A stretch of 7,250 bases of DNA from NCBI GenBank assembly GCA_900554715.1, contig USIN01000089.1, positions 1-7,250 of the forward strand, in the 5' to 3' direction. Source of the stretch: an uncultured Bacteroidales bacterium. GTDB taxonomy: Bacteria; Bacteroidota; Bacteroidia; Bacteroidales; Muribaculaceae. The notes beneath the pieces are model-generated. The model searched no databases, was not told the DNA's origin, and saw only the letters and a program-made list of their open reading frames with translations. Made by a program: the position numbers and the translations under genes. Shown here one piece after another: positions 1 to 6,654 of the stretch. Each line of letters starts with the position of its first letter. The first letter of the stretch is position 1.

Positions 1-1080
1 GGCGGGACCCCATCCGCTGAGCGATTTATAGAACCGGCAGTAAAGGGCATTGTCGTCGCCGAGTGCGTCAGGCATCGTGAAAGTGCCGCTGTAGATACCG
101 TCGCCGGTCTTGTCGGCCAGACGCCAGTTGTCGTATGTGGCGGCATTGGCCTCGCTGGGTTCAGCCCAGCCGGCGTTGTTGCCTACCATATAGATGTATG
201 ACGCGGGTTTGACTGCGCCCTTTTCCATGTGGACTGTGCCGTTCTTGAGGTTCACGATGATAGTCATCATGCCGCCTTCCCAGTCGGGGAAGCTGTAGGC
301 GCCTTTGCCTTTGACAATCGTGCCGTCAAATACGCCGTCAGTAAATTGGAATTCAAGAGGATTATCATCAACCTGACAACCGTATGAATCGTCATCCCAG
401 CCGGTAAGAGCCGTGTAGAAGCGGAACATGGCCTGACCTGCAGCGATGTCGAATGTGCCGATATAGATCTCGCTGCCGATGTTGTTGTCGGCTTCGAAGA
501 GCTTCCAGTCTTCATAGTGAGCTGCGTTGCCTGCTGTCGGGCCTGCCCAGCCTTCGGGAGCGCCGACGAGATAGATAAAGCCGGGTTCCTTGACGGTGAA
601 GAAGAAGTCAATGTTTGAAACCTTGACTACATTCGATGTGATAGAAGTGCCTTCGATGCCTGCAAGCTGTGCGGTGGCGCGGAAGAAGATGTCACGTACA
701 TGGTTGTTCTCGTAGGGTGCCCATGTGTCGGCGTCGCTGATGCCGAGCAGGTCGAGGATGGCCTGGTTGACGTCCATGTCAGCCATCACCATGGTGGCGC
801 TGAAGGGGTCGGCGACCTTGATGGGAAGCGAGTTGCCGAAGTTCTCGTCGATAGAGATCTCCATGCTGTATGTCGTCTGCACGCCTACGCCATAGTTGGG
901 CTGCGAGCAGGTCACGATCATGCTGTTGCCCTCGGTGAGCTGATAATATTCGGCTGCGAAGGGCGGTGTGTTGAGTTTGAACTCGGTGGGCTTCTGAAGC
1001 ACCGGGCTTTCATCGCGGCTGCAAGACGACAGACCGCCGAAGACTGCCGCGGCTGCGAGGAATAATGCTATTTTTTTCAT
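1..1080 (-). CDS. SusE/SusF-like surface glycan-binding lipoprotein (C-terminus beyond window)
   Basis: The frame is open from the ATG at 1080-1078 to base 1, giving 360 residues with no stop. Residues 1-20 are a lipoprotein signal peptide with lipobox L17-S-S-C20. The following S-R-D-E resembles the acidic export signal that sends Bacteroidota lipoproteins to the cell surface. Residues about 25-160 look like the SusE N-terminal domain (LNTPPF near 36-41, then SQPNYG and a TTYSMEIS strand). From residue 168 there are two tandem SusF-like modules: FIYLVG...GWAG...YEDWKL and, 127 residues later, YIYMVG...GWAE...YDNWRL. The second is cut by the window edge. In the family, SusE and SusF bind starch outside the cell through aromatic residues in such modules; the conserved Trp and Tyr fit this. 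The gene starts 29 bases after susD, so it is probably co-transcribed. Alpha-glucan specificity is inferred from domain type only. No signs of disruption. Confidence 0.9.
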   Translation of the reverse strand, partial: MKKIALFLAAAAVFGGLSSCSRDESPVLQKPTEFKLNTPPFAAEYYQLTEGNSMIVTCSQPNYGVGVQTTYSMEISIDENFGNSLPIKVADPFSATMVMADMDVNQAILDLLGISDADTWAPYENNHVRDIFFRATAQLAGIEGTSITSNVVKVSNIDFFFTVKEPGFIYLVGAPEGWAGPTAGNAAHYEDWKLFEADNNIGSEIYIGTFDIAAGQAMFRFYTALTGWDDDSYGCQVDDNPLEFQFTDGVFDGTIVKGKGAYSFPDWEGGMMTIIVNLKNGTVHMEKGAVKPASYIYMVGNNAGWAEPSEANAATYDNWRLADKTGDGIYSGTFTMPDALGDDNALYCRFYKSLSGWGPA

Positions 1081-1109
1081 TGAGATCATGTCTTGTTTGA
1101 ATGAGTAAA

Positions 1110-2792
1110 TCATTTAGAGTAGCCGGGGTTCTGACGATAGCCCTGGAATGAGATAACCTTCGAGGGAATGGGGAAGATGTTGTAGTGCTCAGAGGTCTGG
1201 ATGCCTGACTGAACGCCGCCTTTCCAGTTCCAGATATAAGACGCGCCGGCGAATTTGCCGTGGCGCACGAGAGCCGTGCGGCGGTCGTTCTCGCCGTAGA
1301 GCTCGCGGTCGCGTTCGGCGAGGATGTTGTCGGCGTTGAGGTCGGCTGCATCCCATTTGTCAAGACCGGCGCGTTCGCGGATGTTGTTGACATAGCCGAG
1401 AGCCTCGCCTACTGTGCCGGCGCCGCCGAGTACGTTGGCCTCAGCTGCGGTCAGATAGATTTCAGCAAGACGGATCATCGTCCAGTCAGCGTTAGAGAAT
1501 GCCTGGCTGCTCAGGGGAGCCGATGCGGCTTCGTCGATGCTGCCGTCGGCGTTATAGACGAAGTTGGTATACTTGAGAGGCGCATAGCCCTTGCCGTAGC
1601 CGTCGTTGCCTTCGATAATCTTGTTGTCGATCTCGAAGTCGTCTTTCTTGGTCTTCCAGATGGCGGCGCGTTTGTCGAGAGCCTCGCCTTCGGGAGTCCA
1701 GTCGAACATCTCTGAGAGCTGCTGACGGGCTACCATACATGTCCACTGGGCGTTGAGGTTGCAGTCGCCTACAGACGAGATGTTGTCGTAAGAGCCGCAG
1801 ACCGTGGCGATGTAGAATGTCGAGCCGCCGTAGCTCTGGAGGTTGAAGCCGTCCTGAGGCATCGTCATGATGATTTCGTGGGCGCGGCTGCCTTCGTAGG
1901 TATATTCGTGGTTGTTGGCGCCGAAGAGGGCGAGATAGCTTTCGGCGAGACCTGTGCCGTTGAGGCCCTGGCCCTGGTGGTAGGCGATGATTTTCTGGCA
2001 GATGCTCCAGCACTTGTCATAGGCGGGAGTGATGCCCCATGTAGCGGCGTTGAGATAGAACTTGGCCAGAACGGCGTCGGCGACCTCTTTGCCAACATAG
2101 CCGTAGGTCGGGTCTTTGTAGGTGTCACCCCATTCGGCCGATACGTCCTCGAGGGTCTTGACGACTCTCTCATAGATCTCGGCGCGGGTCATCTGGGGAG
2201 GTGCTGTGCCGGCGGCTGCGCTTTCGTCGATGTAGCCGCAGTCACCGAAGCAGTCGATGGCATAGAAGTAGCTCAACGAGCGGAGTACCTTGGCCTGACG
2301 GATATAGTCCTGAGCCGTTGCCTGAAGGTTTTCGGGCAGCTGGAAGGCGCCGCTCTCGACCGTGCGGATAAACTGGTTGCAGAGGGCGATCTCGGCGTAG
2401 AGACGAGAGTAGGCCGCATACATGATCTGGTTGTCGGCGGCGAGGTTCATGGTGACGAGCTCATAATAGCCGGCGTCGTTAAACTGGAGCCATGAGAAGT
2501 TGTCGGTCGTCAGCTCCTGAAGGTTGAAGATCGTGCGGGTATATGTGCCTGCACCTGCGTCACCGAAACCGAGGATTGAACCGTCGGCGCCGCCGTTGCC
2601 GGCGGTGGCGATGCCCTGATAGAGCTCGGCGAGGCAGCGGTCGAGATATTCGGCCGGTTTTTCGCCGAAGATCTCCGAGGTCATCTGGTTGGGATTCTGG
2701 ACGGGCACATCAAGGTCGCCGGTACAGGCGCTGAATGATACGGCCGAAGCGGCGATGCCGAGTCCGATGAGTATTTTGTTGATTGCTTTCAT
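1110..2792 (-). CDS. susD: RagB/SusD family nutrient-uptake outer membrane lipoprotein
   Basis: Complete gene of 560 residues, a normal SusD length. The N-terminus is a lipoprotein signal peptide with lipobox F20-S-A-C23, followed by TGDLDVPVQNPNQ, the usual mature SusD start. SusD family landmarks follow: an N-terminal TPR-rich half; a later helical repeat with RLAEIYLTAAEAN; the ERDRELYGENDRR segment (about 493-505) followed by LVRHGKF; and the C-terminal signature HYNIFPIP (536-543) with RQNPGYSK at the end. SusD proteins sit on the outer face of SusC and act as a lid that delivers glycan to the transporter. The gene lies 31 bases after susC and 29 before the SusE-like gene, so it is the middle gene of the operon. 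Family assignment is secure; the substrate cannot be read from the sequence. The symbol is a family name, not proof of orthology to B. thetaiotaomicron SusD. Confidence 0.97.
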   Translation of the reverse strand: MKAINKILIGLGIAASAVSFSACTGDLDVPVQNPNQMTSEIFGEKPAEYLDRCLAELYQGIATAGNGGADGSILGFGDAGAGTYTRTIFNLQELTTDNFSWLQFNDAGYYELVTMNLAADNQIMYAAYSRLYAEIALCNQFIRTVESGAFQLPENLQATAQDYIRQAKVLRSLSYFYAIDCFGDCGYIDESAAAGTAPPQMTRAEIYERVVKTLEDVSAEWGDTYKDPTYGYVGKEVADAVLAKFYLNAATWGITPAYDKCWSICQKIIAYHQGQGLNGTGLAESYLALFGANNHEYTYEGSRAHEIIMTMPQDGFNLQSYGGSTFYIATVCGSYDNISSVGDCNLNAQWTCMVARQQLSEMFDWTPEGEALDKRAAIWKTKKDDFEIDNKIIEGNDGYGKGYAPLKYTNFVYNADGSIDEAASAPLSSQAFSNADWTMIRLAEIYLTAAEANVLGGAGTVGEALGYVNNIRERAGLDKWDAADLNADNILAERDRELYGENDRRTALVRHGKFAGASYIWNWKGGVQSGIQTSEHYNIFPIPSKVISFQGYRQNPGYSK

Positions 2793-2823
2793 ATTGAATG
2801 TTCAGCTTGTTTTTAACCGGTTA

Positions 2824-5800
2824 TTAGAAATTGGCCACTAAGCCGAGTGAGAAAGTGACGGGACGCGGATAAGCGTTGCTGTCGATGCCCGAGAATACTT
2901 CGGGGTCAAGACCGCGGTACTTGGTGATGACGAAGGGATTCTGGACGGCACCGAACAGGCGCAGACGAAGTTTGTCTTTCAGGAGACTGTCCCATGTATA
3001 TCCGACAGTGATGTTGTCGCAGCGCAGGAAGCTGGCGTTCTCGACGAAGTAGTCTGAGCGCACGAGGTTTGATGTCGAGCTGGCGTTCATGAAATAGAAG
3101 TCGCTGTCGAGGACGTTGTTGAGGATGTTGCCCTGACCCTGGAGATTCGAGAGGTTCATCATGCGGGCGCGCATGCCGTTGAAGACATAGTTGCCGATCG
3201 AGGCGCGCAGGACGAAGCCGAAGTCCCAGTTCTTGTAGCGGAAGTTGTTGTTGATGGTCATAGTCACCTTGGGGTCTTTCGAGCGTTTGATGACGAGGTC
3301 CTGGTCGTTGATGCGACCGTCGCCGTTCTGGTCGACGTAGACACCCTCGAGAGGATTGCCGTCCTTGCCGTAGACCTGTTCGAAGACATAGAACGAGTTG
3401 GCGGGATAGCCTACTTTGTGTACCTGTATCGGGCCGGCGTTCTCAGAAGCGGGGTTGCCGCCTGCGTCGAGCTGGAAAGTTTCGTCTTCTTCAGACGAGC
3501 CGGTCAGCGAGGTGATTTTGTTCTTGTTCCATGCGACGTTGTAGCCCAGGGTCCATGTGAAGTCTTTTGTGACTACGGGACGGGCTGTGATGGTGAATTC
3601 GAGACCGATGTTGCGCAGTGTGCCGATGTTGCGGGTCATGGTGTTGGTCGTTGTCATACCTGCGGGAACGGGCACTGTTGCCAGAAGGTCTTTGGTGTTG
3701 CGGAGATACCAGTCGACATTAAGGCCGATGCGGTTATTGAGCCATGCCATGTCGAGACCGGCGCCCCATGTTGTTGTCTCCTCCCATTTGAGGCTTTCGT
3801 CGTAGGCGTTGGGGTAGAGCGGGTTGATCCAGGGAGCGGCGATGCCGGCGGGGCTGGGATAGTAGACGTTCTGACCCGAGATCGAGTAGACGGGCGTGAA
3901 GTTGTTGTAGCTTGCTACAGCCTGCTGGCCTGTGACGCCCCAGTTGAGGCGCAGCTTGAATTCGTCCCATGTGCCGGTGTAGTCTTCGAAGAAGTCCATG
4001 TTGTTGATCTTCCATGCCAGACCGAGGGCGGGGAAGAGACCCCAGCGTGTGTCGGGCGAGAAGCGCGATGTGGCATCGTCACGGAGAGTGAATGTCAGAA
4101 GGTAGGTGTCGTCGAAGGCATAGTTGAGTCGGCCGTAGAACGACATGAGCATCAGTTTGTTCTTGTCGTGGTAGACATAGTTGCGGGCTTCGTCGGTATC
4201 GCCGTAGTTATAGCCGATGTGAGCCTCCGAGGCCGGGTCGAAGTTGACGGCCCATGAGTTGGCGGCTGCGTCGTAGGCTTTGGTGAAGCCGAGCGTCTGG
4301 ATGCGGTTCATGTTGTGGTTCATGTAGTCGAAACGCTGCCAGGTGTAGCCGACCATGACGTCGAGGTCAGACTTGATGGCCTCGAAGTTTTTCTTATAGT
4401 TGGCATAGAACTCGAGCATGGTGTTGCGGGCGAGCTGGTAGTTGTAGAATTTCGAGCCTGCGCCGTCATAGTACATCTGATTCCATGACTGGGGTGAGTT
4501 CTGGAGCACGTAGTTGTTGGTCTCGCCCTTGACTACGTCGTATGCGAGGTTGAGGTTGAAGCGGAGTTCGGGGAGGAAGTGGAGGGCGTAGTCGATCTGG
4601 AGGTTACCCACAGACGACCATGACTTCTCTGTGTTCTTCACGCCGTTGAGCATTGCGAGCGGGTTGAGCGAGCCGTTGGTCTCGAGGTTGCCGTCGTTAT
4701 TGAGCAGTGAGGTGAAGCCGCCGTAGATCGGAGCGCCGATGTTGCCGTCGGTCTTGTAGGCCGTGTAGACGGGGAGGGTCGGGTTATATGTGAGCGCCGA
4801 GTAGATCGAGCCGGTGTCGGCGTTGCGCTGCGAGATATATGTGCCCTTGACGTTGGCCCAGACTTTGAGGAGGCCGCCGAAGAATTCGGGCGAGAGGTTG
4901 AAGCCGACAGTCGTGCGGTCTACGTTGGATGTCTTGAGGATACCGTTGTTGCCTGCATATGAGACGTTGACGCGGTAGGGGAGGATGCCGGCCGTGCCGC
5001 CGATGCCGAGGTTATAGTCCTGAGAGATGGCCGTGCGGTAGATTTCGTCCTGCCAGTCGGTGTTGGCCGTGCCGAGAAGACGCTGTGAGTTCTCGGGCGC
5101 ATAGTCTTTGATGACCTGGGCGAACTGTTTGCCGTCGAGTACATCCCAGCGGCGGCCGGGTGTGGCGACGTGCATGTTGGCCGAGAATGTAACCTGGGGA
5201 CGGCCCTTGGTGCCTTTCTTTGTGGTTATGATGATGACGCCGTTAGATGCGCGCGAACCGTAGATGGCCGTAGCCGAGGCGTCTTTGAGGATTGTCATCG
5301 ACTCGATGTTGTCGGGCGAAATCATTGTCATAGGATTGGCTGCGCCGTAGCTGCCGTTCATCGGCATGCCGTCGATGACGATAAGGGGGTCGTTCGATGC
5401 GTTGAGCGAGGCGCCGCCGCGGATGCGGATGTTTGCGCCGCCGCCGGGAGCACCGCCGTCAGTCGTGACGACAACGCCGGGGCTTGCGCCGACGAGGAGG
5501 TCGTTGGCCGAGGTGGCAAGACCGGCTTCGATTTCGTCGGGCTTGACAACGGCGATTGAGCCGGTGGCGTCAGATTTCTTTACTGTACCGTAACCGACGA
5601 CAACGACTTCGCTGAGAAGCTCGCTGTTGCTCTTGAGGGTTACGTCGATGTGTGTGCGGCCTTCGACTGCCACTGTCTGTGACTCATAACCTACGTATGA
5701 GAAGACGAGTGATGCGTCAGCTGCGACTTCGATGCGGTAGTTACCGTCGATATCGGTAGCCGCGCCCACACCGGGAACGCCGAGCACTGTCACAGATGCA

Positions 5801-5940
5801 CCGATGGCGGGTTCGCCCTCAGGCTCGTAGACAGTACCGGTGTCTGTGATTTTCTGCGCTAAAGCCGGGAATGCGAGGCTGATGACCATTGCGATGGCAA
5901 GCCAGGCTCTCCGATTCATTTGAAAACAAATGTTCTTCAT
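2824..5940 (-). CDS. susC: SusC/RagA family TonB-dependent outer membrane transporter
   Basis: Complete gene of 1038 residues, typical for SusC. A Sec signal peptide (hydrophobic core about 12-26) ends at A-L-A28|Q. Residues about 31-103 are a carboxypeptidase-regulatory-like domain (GEPAIGASVTVLG, then ATDIDGNYRI). The TonB-box region EVVVVGYG (111-118) precedes the plug (about 120-242), which shows IRIRGGASL, DPLIVIDGMP and DASATAIYGSRASNG, all SusC/RagA hallmarks. The rest is a beta-barrel ending in VANF, with the terminal Phe expected for BAM-assembled barrels. There is no N-terminal STN domain, so no sign of direct transenvelope signalling to an anti-sigma factor. SusC imports oligosaccharide using TonB/ExbBD energy, capped by the SusD encoded next. 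The start at 5940 is the longest; Met8 (5919) also leaves an intact signal peptide and may be the true start. First gene of the operon. Confidence 0.97.
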   Translation of the reverse strand: MKNICFQMNRRAWLAIAMVISLAFPALAQKITDTGTVYEPEGEPAIGASVTVLGVPGVGAATDIDGNYRIEVAADASLVFSYVGYESQTVAVEGRTHIDVTLKSNSELLSEVVVVGYGTVKKSDATGSIAVVKPDEIEAGLATSANDLLVGASPGVVVTTDGGAPGGGANIRIRGGASLNASNDPLIVIDGMPMNGSYGAANPMTMISPDNIESMTILKDASATAIYGSRASNGVIIITTKKGTKGRPQVTFSANMHVATPGRRWDVLDGKQFAQVIKDYAPENSQRLLGTANTDWQDEIYRTAISQDYNLGIGGTAGILPYRVNVSYAGNNGILKTSNVDRTTVGFNLSPEFFGGLLKVWANVKGTYISQRNADTGSIYSALTYNPTLPVYTAYKTDGNIGAPIYGGFTSLLNNDGNLETNGSLNPLAMLNGVKNTEKSWSSVGNLQIDYALHFLPELRFNLNLAYDVVKGETNNYVLQNSPQSWNQMYYDGAGSKFYNYQLARNTMLEFYANYKKNFEAIKSDLDVMVGYTWQRFDYMNHNMNRIQTLGFTKAYDAAANSWAVNFDPASEAHIGYNYGDTDEARNYVYHDKNKLMLMSFYGRLNYAFDDTYLLTFTLRDDATSRFSPDTRWGLFPALGLAWKINNMDFFEDYTGTWDEFKLRLNWGVTGQQAVASYNNFTPVYSISGQNVYYPSPAGIAAPWINPLYPNAYDESLKWEETTTWGAGLDMAWLNNRIGLNVDWYLRNTKDLLATVPVPAGMTTTNTMTRNIGTLRNIGLEFTITARPVVTKDFTWTLGYNVAWNKNKITSLTGSSEEDETFQLDAGGNPASENAGPIQVHKVGYPANSFYVFEQVYGKDGNPLEGVYVDQNGDGRINDQDLVIKRSKDPKVTMTINNNFRYKNWDFGFVLRASIGNYVFNGMRARMMNLSNLQGQGNILNNVLDSDFYFMNASSTSNLVRSDYFVENASFLRCDNITVGYTWDSLLKDKLRLRLFGAVQNPFVITKYRGLDPEVFSGIDSNAYPRPVTFSLGLVANF

Positions 5941-6039
5941 GCAAGAGTTTTTTAAAGTTGAACGTAATTTATTTAATTATGTAATGTTAATATAATCTCT
6001 CTTTTCTCTTGGTCTTGTTAAGGCGGCGACAGTTTCTGC

Positions 6040-6063
6040 CGGCGGCTGACGTGTCAGTTGCCG
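6040..6063. repeat. GC-rich inverted repeat in the susC leader
   Basis: CGGCGGCTGAC (6040-6050) and GTCAGTTGCCG (6053-6063) flank a two-base GT centre. As plus-strand RNA all 11 positions pair, two of them as G-U. As minus-strand RNA (the susC direction) those two positions become A-C mismatches, leaving two four- to five-pair helices around an internal loop. No U-tract follows in either direction, so it is not a typical terminator. It could be a regulator site (core CTGAC-GT-GTCAG) or leader structure. Confidence 0.35.
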
Positions 6064-6187
6064 TGCATCTTAGGGAGTATCTTCGTTTTGTCTATATACT
6101 GTTCGGTATAAAGTTATGATATAATCTCTGTATGTCTGGCTTGGTGCTTGTTTTCACGGCCATTGCCTTTCGAGGCTTTAAGATGCG

Positions 6188-6220
6188 CAAATTAAGGTAA
6201 AATTTGGCATAATAAACAAA
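6188..6220 (-). promoter_or_regulatory. Candidate Bacteroidota housekeeping promoter for the susC operon
   Basis: Read on the minus strand, TTTG (6220-6217) is followed after 21 bases by TTAATTTG (6195-6188). The Bacteroidota consensus is TTTG near -33 and TAnnTTTG near -7, spaced by about 20 bases; the -7 box here matches seven of eight positions (T instead of A at the second). It is the best such pair I found upstream of susC and faces the right way. The region is A/T-rich, so chance matches are possible. Confidence 0.4.
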
Positions 6221-6262
6221 TTTTTGCCTGCAAATCTTTTTTACCCCCCTATTTTAACATAA

Positions 6263-6294
6263 AAGTGTTAAATTTAACTCTAAATTTAACACTT
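6263..6294 (-). terminator. 14-bp perfect inverted repeat, likely terminator of the small membrane-protein ORF
   Basis: AAGTGTTAAATTTA (6263-6276), loop ACTC, and its exact reverse complement (6281-6294) form a perfect 14-bp stem. On the minus strand it starts just before the stop codon of the small ORF (TAA at 6288-6286, inside the first arm) and is followed by only TTTTAT, so the U-tract is weak and the stem is A/T-rich. Its position at the 3' end of a gene and just upstream of a promoter region favours a terminator; an operator for the susC operon is the alternative. Confidence 0.45.
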
Positions 6295-6654
6295 GGCTGT
6301 AAGTCTGGCTATCGTGGCGGTGTTGACGGCGGTGATGACGGCCGTGAGGATGGCGCCGGTCAGAATGGCCGGCAGCGGCGAGGCGCCGCTGAGGCCGATG
6401 GCGGCGAGTGTGTCGTGCCAGAGCCATGAGGCGGCGAGCATGATGGCTGTGGCGGCTGCGAGGACGCTGATGTTGATGATGACAATCAGCCGTTTGTAGT
6501 AGAGTCTGCCGGATTCTGTACGGAACATTCTGCCAAAGCTCACGGCATCGGCTATGAGGAAGAAAAGTCGCCGACGCTTCGTGCAGGTGTAGTTCCAGCA
6601 ACGCTGAAGATAAGGTGTGGTCATGGGAACGGTGGACGTGGTGCTTTGATTCAA
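6286..6654 (-). CDS. Small hypothetical protein with two membrane segments; N-terminus probably chimeric
   Basis: The ORF has 122 codons and I do not recognise the family. Two hydrophobic stretches, about residues 56-78 (LIVIINISVLAAATAIMLAA) and 93-117 (LPAILTGAILTAVITAV), suggest a two-pass inner-membrane protein, preceded by a basic segment (KRRR at 26-29, then RMFRTESGRLYYKR). The GC-rich codon use matches the susCD genes. The first 20 or so residues are antisense to sequence that reads on the plus strand as a methyltransferase, so they are probably not native. The original gene may have continued differently, or begin at Met43 (6528), giving 80 residues. It is transcribed in the same direction as susC but separated by more than 300 bases and a probable terminator, so an operon link is unlikely. 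Confidence 0.5.
   Translation of the reverse strand: MNQSTTSTVPMTTPYLQRCWNYTCTKRRRLFFLIADAVSFGRMFRTESGRLYYKRLIVIINISVLAAATAIMLAASWLWHDTLAAIGLSGASPLPAILTGAILTAVITAVNTATIARLTAKC

Larger units (their letters stand above)
5941..6285. other. Non-coding leader and promoter region of the susC operon
   Basis: This 345-base stretch holds no convincing gene on either strand. It is A/T-rich next to susC (bases 5950-6000), as is common in Bacteroidota translation starts that lack a Shine-Dalgarno, and again at 6180-6285. A GC-rich block between (6021-6066) carries an inverted repeat. If the promoter proposed at 6188-6220 is right, the susC mRNA would have a leader of about 240 nucleotides, long enough for post-transcriptional control. 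No tRNA and no riboswitch class that I recognise. Confidence 0.6.

Noticed and set aside
700..1065. 121-codon plus-strand ORF opposite the SusE-like gene
   Set aside because: Antisense to a gene with a clear lipoprotein signal and SusE-type domains.
1878..2495. 205-codon plus-strand ORF opposite susD
   Set aside because: Shadow of the SusD frame with no recognisable domain or start context.
3418..4257. 279-codon plus-strand ORF opposite susC
   Set aside because: It is antisense to a well-supported SusC frame, Cys- and Val-rich, without recognisable domains; long antisense frames are common in GC-rich genes.
6244..6249. Run of six C (six G on the minus strand) as a phase-variation tract
   Set aside because: Too short, non-coding, and without flanking inverted repeats of an invertible promoter.
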